From Lucifuga dentata (lineage: Eukaryota > Chordata > Actinopteri > Ophidiiformes > Bythitidae): DNA of 64,000 bases. Under the pieces are notes generated by a model. The model ran no database searches and was not told the DNA's origin. It saw only the letters and a list, made by a program, of their open reading frames with translations. The stretch spans positions 1 to 64,000 of the forward strand of contig VXCM01000760.1 in the NCBI GenBank assembly GCA_014773175.1, read 5' to 3'. The position numbers and the translations under genes were made by a program. This document shows positions 23,201 to 36,100 of the stretch, one piece after another. The first letter of the stretch is position 1, and the number at the start of each line of letters is the position of its first letter.

Positions 23201-26200
23201 ACGCACAGAGGAGAGCAAACAGGATGTTCACCACACAAGAACGAGCGGATACCTCTGATTCATGACCAGCTGTGGTACTGCTTTATTTATAACTCATTCA
23301 TAACATTACTTCTACCTTTCTTACTGTTCACATTTCAAACATTTCCTGTTTAAGAAACAAATGAACTGGACAATATGGCTGGCAGCAGGACGTTGTCAGG
23401 CAGAATTTTTGGAATAGCTGTGAACCACCTGGATGAAAGAGCTGTCAAATGCACTCTGGAGATAAGCTGTTGTAGACAGGAGAAATTGCACACCTCAAAC
23501 TCACTCAAACAACATCTGTTTTCAGAAGCTGTTTTGTCCTTTATCTCTGACCATGGCCATAGGTTAGGCTTCAAAGAACCTGTGATGATGATCTCCAGCC
23601 TGAACCCAGCATGGCCTCTGCTATCACGTCTGTCGATCACCTCCAGGTCTCAGGGTAAATAAATGGATTAGCAAATGGCTTCATGGAGGTGGTACTTGAT
23701 TTATCAACCAAACATGGCATTTCACCAACTTTCTCTTGCTTTGACTGGCTATCAAATGTCCATTTGTGTAATGTCCATTTGACTGAGCAGTGTAAAGTGT
23801 GGACTGGAGAGGTGACTCAAAGGTCACAGACTAGAACATAGGGGGTAATGGGAGAGAAGAGAAGAAGGTTCTGGAGCCATTAGAATGGCATTGAGCTTTT
23901 ACTGACTGCTGAATACTAATCTGATGGTATCAGTCTTAAAATGTCATCAGACTATGTTACGAGGGCTGTGGAGGATTAAAAATGTATACAGCATGAACCA
24001 TGATCTTCCTCTACGCAAACTAAAAGTACTACCTCACCAACGAGTCAACAAGTCACTAAGACGAAATCACAGAAAAACCTGTTGTACAGTTCTGCACTGA
24101 GAATGTGTAGTGTTTTACATCGTGTGTACACGGTATGAGTTGGGCTGTTTTCAACAACAAACAAAAAAAAAAAGAGAGAAAAAGAAACCTTAATTGAAGT
24201 ACACTTAATNTTTTCAACAACAAACAAAAAAAAAAAGAGAGAAAAAGAAACCTTAATTGAAGTACACTTAATGGAATCCATTTAATTTGTAAAAATAATA
24301 ATAAAAAAAAGGTACTCAGAGTGCATGCCTCTGCCAAGACCAACAAAATCCCTAATAAAAAACTTATTTAAAAAAATGAGTCACCATGTTAATTTTCATT
24401 GAAATTGGCCCATTAGCATTTTTGTTATAGCTAAAAACGTCTTCTGGGTCCTAGCCAGATCATTTCCACAATTAATTTCTTCTTCCACTCAATAATATCT
24501 AAATGACCCCCAAATTTCATCCAAATCTATCCATAACTTTTTGAGATATCCTGCTTACAACAAACAAATAAACATTGTGATCACATAAGCTCCTTGGTGG
24601 AGGTAGTAATTTGACACAATAACAGAATTTCCATAGATTTCAATTGTTTTTGATTCTCTACTGAAGTCATTTGGTACCACAATGAACCCTTGAGGTACCA
24701 CTGGTAGGATACATCACACTGGTGTAAAATATAGAGTATTTTCAAGACTCATATTTTGATTGGATTGGGGCTGCAATGATTATTTTCATTGCTGATTAAT
24801 CTGTTGATTATATTTTTGATTGTTTGATAGTTCCTAGATCCAAAGTGATATCTTTAAATTACTCATTTTATCTCAAAATCCATAAGTGCGCCAGTTAAAG
24901 TGACATAAAACAGAAATGCAGCAAATCCTCGATAAGCAGCTACCACGGAATATTGGCATATTTACTTGATTATAGACTAAAAAGTAATCAAGTATTAAAA
25001 GTATAATCAAATAAATTTCAGTCTTTTCTTCTACTACGTGATTTAGGCTTCCACATGACAAGAATGTGGTGCGGCCGCTGACATTAGGTTTAAATGTAAA
25101 TGAAGTACATGCCTTACCTGTTAGTTTAAACTTTAATGTGACAAAGAAACTTGTTTGTATTTGCTTTGCAACAGGGTCAAGCATTGGGTGGAGAGGGGAG
25201 GAAGGGGTTCTGAGCACCATGAAATCCTAACTTCTCCTGTTAGAAAAACATCGTCACCTCTTTTCTGCATCCCTCCCTCCATGTCTGTCTTTAGGGGACA
25301 GGGCAGCGTCTGCTCCGTAAGCCTCCCGGTCTTCCAGCATCTTTGTGGAGAACTCAGTCTTTGTTGTGATTGTCTGGTTTGGGTTACCTCGCATAAGAGA
25401 GATAGAGTGATCAGATGTCCTCAGAGAAAGGGGAGCAGTGTTTTCTCACACTGCTCTGCTGCTCTCAATTCAATGGAACTTACCTACGAGCTGGAAAACA
25501 CCTACAATCCATTCGTACGGCAATACCACATTGGATTGAATGTGCAGAAACACACACTGTATCACACGTAACAGCTTTGGAACAAAACCAGCATTACTCA
25601 GGGCAGTTTTTGATTTCCTGAAGAGCCGAGGAAGTTCCTGCAACTCTATGACGACAACAGCAAGGTTCTCATCCTGTGTCCTCTCATTGTGTTTCAGTAG
25701 CAAAGGAAGAGAAGAAAGTCAAACAATAGCACTGCTGGTGACATACATTAATAAAAAAGCTTGTGTAATAAATGTATCTGACACACAAAGTCTGATCACA
25801 AACACATCTACAACGCATTGTGCAATTTCTTCAGGTCATCTGGTCAATTTAATTTTTCTGTTTGCTTGTTCTTCACGGGCATTCATTTATTTCTGATTCT
25901 TTTTTCACATTAATCTTGAACTTTGGCTCAGTGACTGATGCATCAAACGTTTTCTTTCCTCATTATGAGGATTATTTTGTTTTTGTTTTTTTTTTGCTCC
26001 CATGTTGGCTCCACTTTCAGGAATCAGCGGCCTTTTCAATCTGTCCTCTTCTGACTTTATCGTGCATTAAAAGCTATGTTTCTTATCTCCACTTTAATCA
26101 CTGACCCAGTATTTTCCTTTGTTACTTGATCACTACTGTGTTTTCTGAAGTGTGTCTCTTTTTCACATAAAGTCCAGCTGCTTGGAAACAGGAGCCTGAT

Positions 26201-27091
26201 CTTTGAGTATGGCCTCCGTGCCTAGATAAGCATGTGCGTTGCTGTATGGGACTGTAGCCCTTGGTTATTTTGGTGGGAAAGCTTCCAGTTGTGTCATGCT
26301 TGTTGCACCCTTTTTCCTGGACCCCACCCTGATGAGCAGACGCTCAGTGTGTTGAGGGTAAAAATGGCTGCACAGCATGGAGAACTCTTCAGCCGCCCAC
26401 TCCTTTCCTTTTCCCATCTTTACGTGATGATGACAGCTAAGTCTGGCTTGTGTAAAAATATCAACATAGATGAACAACAGCTCTTCTTATCATAGTTCAC
26501 TTAAATGCACTTTATGCAGACCAAACAATCTTAAAGGATCATACCAGTGGTTTTGCATGTTTGAGCACTATACAACCTGTATATACAGTACATTATGGTA
26601 CTGACATCCATTTCCCAAAACATATTGCTGGAGCGGTAAATAACAGAATTGTTTTTCCTGCCTTTGTAGAGACTTGAAACATGTTTAAGATACGTAATCC
26701 ATCACACCGATCACAATGATTAAATTTTTTGTTGAAGTAACTTTATTTAACCAGTCTAACATGAAGCTGCAAGGAAGAAAATGTGTCTCCACAAAGGAAT
26801 ATAGTCCCAGGACAAGATGGCTTTTACTGAGAAATTACAAAGGACCATTCCTTCTATATTTAGACATTTTAAGGTGGGTGTTTTATCGGATCGTTTAGTT
26901 GATTATTTAATTGATCATCTCCTGACCTTAAGGAATTTATCATATTGATTGTTATAATTTACTTTATTTATTATTTATACTGCTTCTTATCTTTTGTGTG
27001 TAAAAACTTCTGTGTTTTTGTTACCAAAGGACTCCAGGTGTCATGAAAGCAATTTTCTTGCGTTACATAATCATTACACAATAACAATAAA

Positions 27092-27143
<52 letters not shown>

Positions 27144-30100
27144 ACTCACTTGAACATTTGATTTTGACTTACTAAGGGATTTGGCTATGGTTTTATGTTT
27201 TGCAAAATGGTTGCCATAATGTGTGTGTGTGGACTTAAACTATGCAAAATCACCAGTTTGGCCCTTTAAGAGTGTTACATTTGATATATAAAGCAGCACA
27301 CTGACCTCTTACCTGTAGAGTTATATGATTTAGAGCATATTTTACTGGATATAACAGTATCACAACCACAATAATCCACTGAAATAAACTGAAGTGTTAT
27401 GCCTGGAAGCAGCCGGAGGAGAAACTTGAGCAAAACACAGTCAACCACAAACACAAACAGCCTGAGGAAAGTCCATAAGCAGAGCCCTAAAACCAACAGA
27501 GTAATTTAGTTTGGTATCTTATCCTCTCTGAAAGATACCAAACTGTGGCAAAAAGCAGGAAGAAACAATCTGTCACTCTTTTCCATTTGTCCCTCAGCCT
27601 TTGCTGGCAGCATCTGTGCAGGGCTGCAGGTCATAAACGCAACTAGAGGTTAATTGGAACTCAGAAAATGATGAAGATGCTGTTTATAGCATGGCAGCTG
27701 GAGTTGCCCTGATGATTCTGATGTCTGGAGTGACCGTGGGCTCTTCGGCAGCATTCCCCCCATGGTTGTGGAGGTCTCTGGGTGACTTGAGCGCTTTGTT
27801 GAATCCCTGATGGCTCTGCCGGACGCTCCATGTCTCCTCAACCAGCAACATGACCCCTTCAACTTCTTTAACTGTTGAGTCTTTAAAGCCTCAGTCCTGC
27901 TTTGCCAGTAGATCAAATGTCTCTCTGTTTTACAGTTTATATCCACGCCATTGGCCACTGTTTTTCCTCGCTTAGTTCTTTTACTTCAAATTGCTTTTCC
28001 TGCTTCATGTGTTTTACTGCTGAAACACTCGATTAATCACAATTAAGGGATTAATAACTTTAGCAAATATTTAACAAAGGATTAATCATTTTCATAATTT
28101 TTCAAGTAAAAATGCCAAAAATGTCTTGGCTCCAGCTTCACAAATACAAGGATTTGCTGTTTTTCGCTGCTTCACCTCATTGTAAATTGAATCACTCAGG
28201 GTCACCTTGGGCTCTCTGAACTGGTGATGGACATTTGTCACTATGTTTTGGACATTTTCTAGACTAAATGATTACTTGATTGTGAAAACACTGATTAGTC
28301 ACAGGCCTAAAAGTGTGTTCTTTTTATTTTTTACATTATACCCCCATTTATTTATCTTTGTGTGTGACTCTTCTTGCACGCATGTGAGAGAAAGCAAGAA
28401 AATAAATGCAAAAAAAATGGTGAAATGATCCTCTGGTGCTTTACTGCTTATCTTAAAGGGCAGAAACTGTATGAAAGGTTATTACACAGGTCTGTTTCAT
28501 TCTCTGTTGTCAGCCTCAGTCTCTTGTCTTGGCTGACAATGGGGGATTAATGATCGGTAAGATAGTGGTGATAATAGAACCAGTTGGTCTGGTTGTGCAG
28601 TGTACTGTGTTGTGTTGTAGCTGGATTTTGCTCCACACACCAGGGGGCATACACTTACCCTGCCCACCAGCAATTGTTAGCAATTTTCTATGAGAAAAAT
28701 GAGCTCAAATGTCAGAGGACAGGAATGGCACAGCACCAAATCAAAACAAAGCTCCACATTGAATCCTTTGTCGAGCCAGTCTCAGGTCAAACAAGAACGT
28801 CCTTGCAGAGGCCGGAATCTGTGGGCAGTGTGGCAACATGACTAGCTCCATACATTTTAGGCATTTCTGTAGTATTTTGCCCCTTTCAGAATTGGCCACT
28901 GGATCCCAAACTATGAAGAGCCGCCATTTCCCTCCTCCTCCTTCATGAAATGACTTCTTTTTAGCTTCTTAAAACACAGGAAGTGCAAGATTGTATCACC
29001 GAGGGAGAAAGAGAAATGAAATTAGCCAAATTGGGTTACTTGGCTCAAATTACCTAAATCTAGCCAGAAAGAAAACATCCTCTCTTCCTCCTGCCTTGTC
29101 ACAGGAGAAAGCTCTGACCCGTTACCTTCATTTCAGCAATACGATTTATACTTTTAACGGTTTTACATGCAGTCCCACCTTTATTTGTTTACAGTACCTG
29201 AGGCTCTAACTGTCAAGGATCAGAACAGCTTACACATCAACATTTGGTGTGTTTTCATTGCTGGAAGCAGGAGCAGGCTTCCTGATGCATTTACTGGTCA
29301 TAAATTCTGCATTTTTAATTTTCAGATGTAGTTAATGAAATCATTTTACATGACTTAATAGCTGGTCTCTAAATATGCATGACTGACTGAGAAAACAAAG
29401 CTGCCTGAGCTGTAGCTTTTGTCAGATGCTGAAGCAGATATTGGAGCTAATCATCCTATAAGGGTGATTTTATCAGAATCAACCCTTTATGGTAGACAAT
29501 CCTGAAATTATTAATATATCCATACAAAATCTCCAATTGGTAGTGATAATTCATTACACTGTGAATATATCTATGGATCAATCCACTTAAAACCAGGACA
29601 GAATAGCCATTTTATCCTGACATGAACACTATTACTTCATAGAATGGATTAATTTTATTAATACATACCTTGATAAATTTGGGAGGTATTTCCAAACAAT
29701 TTCCAGCCTAGCAGAGACCCAGATGAGAGTTGCTACTCTTCCTTCCTATCATGACCTTGCTCATCTGAATGAAACTCTGTTGTAGGTTAAATATCTCCCA
29801 GGAGAGACAGAGGAGGACGGCACAGCTTGGAGGTCAAACAAGAGAGAAAATTTATTGCAGATTTGTAACTACTATAAACAGAACACATTCCTTCCGTAAT
29901 TCTGGACATCTGGAATGCATGTCACCTCTCTGTTCTCCGCTGTGTGAGTTTTGGATATAAGTTAGGGCAGAATGGCCAAAAGTAACATCTTGTCACTGTT
30001 TCCATTTCAGTCTCAACCTATTATACTTTCCTCAGGCTTTTATTTTGACGTTTTGAAAAGATAAATCACCGACTTGCTTTGGATTGGTGAATGTGGTCTC

Positions 30101-33100
30101 TAAATTGTGAATCGAATGCAGGAGAAACACACCTTCACCTTCAGACAGACATGAGTCAGTGGCATTTCAAAGAAGCACCATGTCTTCACCATTATCCTCG
30201 GCCCTCTAGACAACAAAGATGATTCACTGTGTGCTGAAAGAGTGAGCAAACTATCTCAATATGGAAAACTAATTCTAAAAAAAAAAGAAAAAAAAAAAGG
30301 CACATGTGATATTCCACCTCTGCGTATATGTCCTGTTGCATCCATCCAACACATGTTGCCTCCCACCAATGACAAAATTCCAGAGCAAACATCATGTCTG
30401 GTCTGGGATGGGTTAATGGGGTACTGTGTTACATTTTAGAAGGGTTATGGCTGAGTTATGGCTGCAGGTTAAACGTCAGCTGACAGGCGGTTTGTTACGC
30501 TGTTGATACGGGTGTAAATGAGGTTTCTCAGTGCAAACAATCCCTCATGTCTCTTCACAGAGAAACGCTGGGGCGATGAGTTTCAGGGGCTGGCGCGCTC
30601 CCTCGCATTGTTGCACTTCCTCATTTTTTTTAAGATTTTCATGTCGACCCCTGTTTACAAGGTCTTGGCTCAGTCAAGGAAGTAATTAGTCAAAGCTTGT
30701 ATCATGTATTTTGCATTTTGCACTGGTTGTAAGGACATAAAAATGCTTAAGCAGGTTGGTTTCAGAACACAAATGAGGGCATTTAGGGTTTAATTTGAGC
30801 CATAGTAAACTGGCTGCCTCAGGAGGTGTCATGTGGTGTTTGGGTGATTTTATGGCTGGATAGATGATAGGTCTGCTAATAGGTCCTTCCTCTGATAGCA
30901 GCTATTGTGGTTAAAAGCATAGCCTGAAAGATGCAGCGAGTCGAGCATGCAGAGGAGATGCGAATGATCTCATGCAACAGGATGCTCAGCCAACACAGGA
31001 ACTGAGGTTGTAGCATCGCTGCCTGAAATGTGTCTGCTCTGCTCGGCCGTTGGCGACAAAGGTTACTGATGCACTCTGTCTCTGCTAAAACACTAAAGCA
31101 AACAGGAAAAAAAGGAAACGTGATAAGAAATGAAGCTAATTATGTCTTATGTTTACAGAATTCTATGAACCTGCCTCCAGACAAAGCCAGGCTCCTCAGA
31201 CAGTATGACAATGAGAAGAAGTGGGACTTGATCTGTGACCAGGTGCACTTATAAACACTTATTGTAAATTGCCAAATTTGCATTGGGAAAGTACACACAC
31301 AGATTGCAGATACAGCTTTCTTACTTTGTTGTGTGTTCTCTGATCTTCAGGAGAGGTTTCAAGTGAAGAATCCACCTCACACCTACATCCAGAAACTACG
31401 AAGTTACTTAGACCCTGGAGTCACGCGAAAGGTGGGCTTGTACACATTTTCTTTCAGACGTAACGTCCTCTCAGAAGGAGCATATGAGATCTAACGGCCT
31501 GTAATGTAATACTTAACCATAATAAATCTGCAGCAGTGTTCTCCCCACTTGATTATGTGTTGCAGAAGTTCCGCAGGCGGGTGCAGGAATCTACAAAAGT
31601 CTTGAGGGAGCTGGAGATATCACTGAGGACAAACCACATTGGGTAATCTACTCTCATCCTTGGTGGTGGAAGAAGTACTCAAATCCTGATATCACATTCG
31701 AAAACTATTCTGCTATAAGTAAAAGTCCTGCAATCAAAATTCAACAAAGTAAATATTAGCAAATATGTGAGTATTCATAGTGAAAGTATTCGTTGTGAGG
31801 GATGGTGCCCGTTTGTGTTAAATTATTGATGCAGCAACATGGTGATGCATTAGTCTGGTGCATGTTAATCCATCATTAAGGAAAATAGCTTTTTCATCTT
31901 TCATCTTCCAATTTGAAAAATCTTGAGCCTCCAGTTTTGCAGGTGAAAGAATTTAAAATCCGTATTGAAATAATAAAAATCCCCCAAACTGGAAACATGT
32001 GTTTCACCCAAAGCTACAGTTGTTGACAATTTTTCAGCTTTGCAGGTCTCAGACCTCTTTACTAGGCTATACTTTACTCTTTACTGGGATATATTTTAGC
32101 TTATGTTAGAGTTTATCTGTTGAATTTAAAGGACCATACCATAGTTTTGCATGTTTAAGCCCAAAAAATACAATCCGCATACACGTTACAGTACTGCCAA
32201 CCATCTCTTAAAGCATTCTACTGGAGCAGTACATTTTTGAATTGTTTTCCTACCTTCCAGACAGTTGTTGGTTTCAATGTAGTGGAATGAACTGAAACCA
32301 ATGGATGCATGAAAGGTGGGAAAACAATTAGAAAATGTACCGCTCCAGTAGCATTTTTTTTTTTTTGGAAAATGGTTGGCAGTAACACAATGTGTATGTA
32401 GGTAGTGTTTATTGGTCTCAAACATGTAAAATCACCGGTATGGTCCTTTAACTTTGAATTTAAATTCTTAATCTGCGAAGTGAATTTTTTTTATAAAAGT
32501 AAAAAAAAAGTATATTTTCCTCTGAAATGCAGTGGAGTAGAAGTAAAAACTAGCATAAAACAGAAGTACTCAAGTTAAGTACAAGTACTTTAACTTCACA
32601 TATTCCAACCTCTGCTCATCTCTTTCTGGCCAGTCATGAAAAATCTATGTTGCTGACAAAATCAGAAAGACACTATCTTACACACCCAAATAGATTTTAA
32701 CCTGTGACTCTATTTATTGAAATTTAAGGAAACTAAAAGAGGATTTTTCCCTCATAAAGAATGCTTCCTTCTCTGTTTTTGCTGCTGCAGAGCCCCTGAT
32801 CTGTTTTCTTGTGCCCAGATCTCTCCCATTGTTTTAAACTTGCCAAGCTCTGCAGCTTCACTTCATAGAGCTGGTCCTCATAATGCCCAGATGGTAGCCA
32901 TTGTGCTGCCTTGTCCACTCCCCCATAACGCTGAGCAGGAAGCTTTGTTGTGTATGCCAAAGGGACAGGAAGCCTGGCTGACCAACGCTGAACCCTGTGA
33001 AAAGCACGTAAACACGCACAAGGATAAAAGTTAAAATGTTAAGTTTACTCTACACATGTATGAACCTTTCCTGTGGTTAACGTGACTGTACAAAACATGA

Positions 33101-36100
33101 TCTTATTAATTAGACATCACACAGATTCTTTCACATGAAAAAAAGTGCTTTATAAAAGCTGAGATTTTTCCGTAGCATTCACAGGGTGCCAAGAATAACT
33201 CACTCTGCTTGGCTTCATCAATAAAGGTCTGTTTCAATGCACAGACGAAGAAAAGGAGGGCTATTTTCAGAAGATTTTTGTGGGTGGGATTAAGTGTAAC
33301 AGATGCTGGTTTATTGTGTGTCTGAGTTCTGGGCCCTTTTTTTTTTTGANGGGATTAAGTGTAACAGATGCTGGTTTATTGTGTGTCTGAGTTCTGGGCC
33401 CTTTTTTTTTTTGATATGTTATTCCTCAAATTGCCAAGAAAATCTGAAATAGCAACTGGTTGGAGAGAAGCAGAGGGAGGGAGAAAGGAGTGAGGGGTCA
33501 GAGGCAGGGAGGAAGAAAAGGGGAGGGCTAGGAGACAGGAAACTGATGATCAAGCCCTCCTTCCCTCCACCCCTCCACCCTGCTTTGTTCGCTTTCCTCT
33601 GCTCCTCTGCTCCCCTCTCTTCCCCTTTCTCCTCCCTCCTTCCCTCTGTTACTTTGAGGCTTGTGATCGTTTTCCTGCCCGACCCACCGTGGGCTGACCG
33701 GCAGTCTGCGTTGCTAAATCATAACCAGCACCTCTGGACTATTTTAAGAACCTTTTACCCCAATCCTGTTCCCCTCCTGGGGTTTCTGAAGGGGGGATGG
33801 GGTGATGAAGGGGGTCTGCGGGGGAGGCAGACTAAATACTTTGACTGTTAGGGGTTCGACCTGAGCCCGGTTCTCCCAGCCATATGCCCTCCACATTCTT
33901 TCTCTCATTGCAGTGGGAGTTCTTTTGTTTGGAGTTCTGGAGTTGTTTCTCGCTCCAGAAAACCAGAGTTAAATGGGCAGGAAATGTGAAGCCACGCTCT
34001 AGTTTACTTTCCAGTGCATTCTTTCCAAGTTCTTTCTGTCAGGGGAGGGGAGACCCCCTTCAGAGCCGCTTTAATATGAAGACACAGAATCCAATAAGAT
34101 GGTTTCTGTACGTCTTAGGGGATTACAGTTAACTTCTAGTCTTTCTCGTTATTTAATTTATTTATTTCTCTTTCTCTCACACTTCCTGTCATTAACTGGT
34201 CAGATCTGTCTAAAGGATATGGGTGTGTGTTGACCTTCTAACCTCTCTCTCTCTTTCTCTCCTGCGTCACAGGTGGGTCAGGGAGTTTCTCAACGATGAA
34301 AACAGAGGTCTTGACATCCTGGTGGAGTACCTCTCCTTTGCCCAGTGTGCTGTCATGTGAGTACACACACTTGTGCACTCACTCACATCCACACACTTGT
34401 CCACAGCCTAGCAAATTTTGGAATCAGGCCTACTGCATTCCTGAAGAACTGGGTTGGCCAGTGGATCCAGCGTGTGTGAAAACATGCATTCTTTGTATGT
34501 GCTGCGTACCTGACAAACTGAATGTGTTTCTAGACAGATCCTATGTGATGTGCTGCTGAAATGTACCTTGCCTGAATGAGACTGAATGAACGCTGTGCTC
34601 TGAGTTGTGCTGAGCTTTACCAAGCAGCTTAATAATGCAGATCTTGTGTTAACCGCTGGCTCTTTACCAAGCTGCCTTCTTAACCTAACCTTCCCCATGC
34701 CTCTTGTCTGTGCCTGTGTTGGCTTGTTCGTTCCTCTGTCTGTGGCCCAGGTTGGATTTTGAGGGGCTGGAGAATGGGGAGGATGGTTATTTGGAGAAGT
34801 CTAAGTCTTGGAGCAGGTCCATAGAGGATCTGCACCATACAGGCAGCCAACCCTTCTGCAACACACTGGTGCGCTCTGCACGCCAGTCTGTCCTCCGGTA
34901 CGTATCGCTAAGCTAGCTTTCCTGCTATTACCTATCCCCATTAGTGCTTTGCTCTGCTAACCTTGAATGCTACAAACGTATATTAGCATGCAAAGCCAGT
35001 GGTTTTGGTGCTGTTTTGTTCACCAGCTAGTAAAAGGCTTGACTGGTTGATAAGTTCAAGGATTGATGACCCCTCTCCTGACCTCAAGGGTTTGCCCAGA
35101 GTCTGATAGCGATCTGTATCAGAGATATGGACAGAAAGTCTTTGACTCTTTGCACTGTCTCTTTTGCTCTGTGCATGTTTAAGTTTATGGTCCTCCCTCA
35201 TCTGTCCAGATGTGTCTGCACTGTCTCTGCTAGATGAGAGCCAGCTGCAGCAGCAGCATATGTTGGACAGTTGTGATGCTCCTCTTCATCACCGTGCCAC
35301 ACACAGGCAGGGGATGATGACACATCAGGCATAAAGTCTAATCAGAGTGAATAATGTAATCTTAGGGTGTACAAATACTACAGTCCACCAAAGTGATAAG
35401 AAAACTGGTTTTTGCACACATAGTGACAGTCAAAAAGAAACCAAGGCAAAGTTGCATAATAGCAGCATGCGCCCTCAGTCATGCCAGTCATCTCCCATAA
35501 TGCATCTGTAACCTCAAAAGCCATCTCTGATATTTTTGTCAGATCTCATCTTCTCTGTCTCTTTGTGTGTGAGATATCATATGTCAAATGGATACCAGAT
35601 AACATTCAGCCCTCAATACTGGAGCCTGTTTGATGTCACAAAAACAAATGAGTTGTGATTAAATTACAAGTTAATTGTAAAAATGACAGAATCTTTAAGA
35701 AATATTAACCTCTGCCATCTGTTACAGCTATGGCTCAGTTACAAACAGCAAAACCATCAAGAACTCCCGTCTTGTGAGCCAAAAAGATGATGTGCACGTT
35801 TGCATCATGTGCTTGAGAGCGATCATGAACTATCAGGTACCAAAGAATAAAACCAACATTATTTTACTATCACAATGTCCTACCACTAGCACAGTAAAGC
35901 ATAATTTGCCATAGCTTTCTGTTGTAAATGTGAGGATCATGTGTTTCTTGTGTAGTGAAAGAGGCTGAATACATACTGTGCTGTAAGGTCTAGTTTTCTC
36001 TTACCACATCCTGTTCTCTCTATCTTCTTCATGCAGTATGGCTTCAATATGGTCATGTCCCATGCTCATGCAGTCAATGAAATTGCTCTCAGCTTGAACA

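Larger units (their letters stand above)
16740..31158 (+). other. fmnl3: fmnl3 intron 1 (14.4 kb)
   Basis: No exon with convincing codon structure is visible. Short open frames are scattered on both strands and none is recognisable as a host gene. Identified contents are a hairpin element (17879-18047), an L2-like LINE fragment (20620-21255), an artefactual duplication (24148-24272), an RTE-like tail (24300-24612), two fragments of one AT-rich dispersed repeat (24755-24895, 28020-28310), a large MITE (26531-27269), a CTCF-like motif (28637-28650) and simple repeats. The rest appears unique. First introns of this size often hold enhancers or alternative promoters, but I cannot point to one. 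Confidence 0.8.

Noticed and set aside
23375..23662. 95-codon plus-strand open frame in fmnl3 intron 1
   Set aside because: No recognisable domain, no splice partners, and an overlapping antisense frame of equal length; chance is likelier.
25155..25571. 138-codon open frame in fmnl3 intron 1
   Set aside because: Overlaps frames on both strands, has low-complexity segments and matches no family I know.
27650..27958. 102-codon minus-strand open frame
   Set aside because: No homology recognised and no promoter or splice context; codon use is not coding-like.
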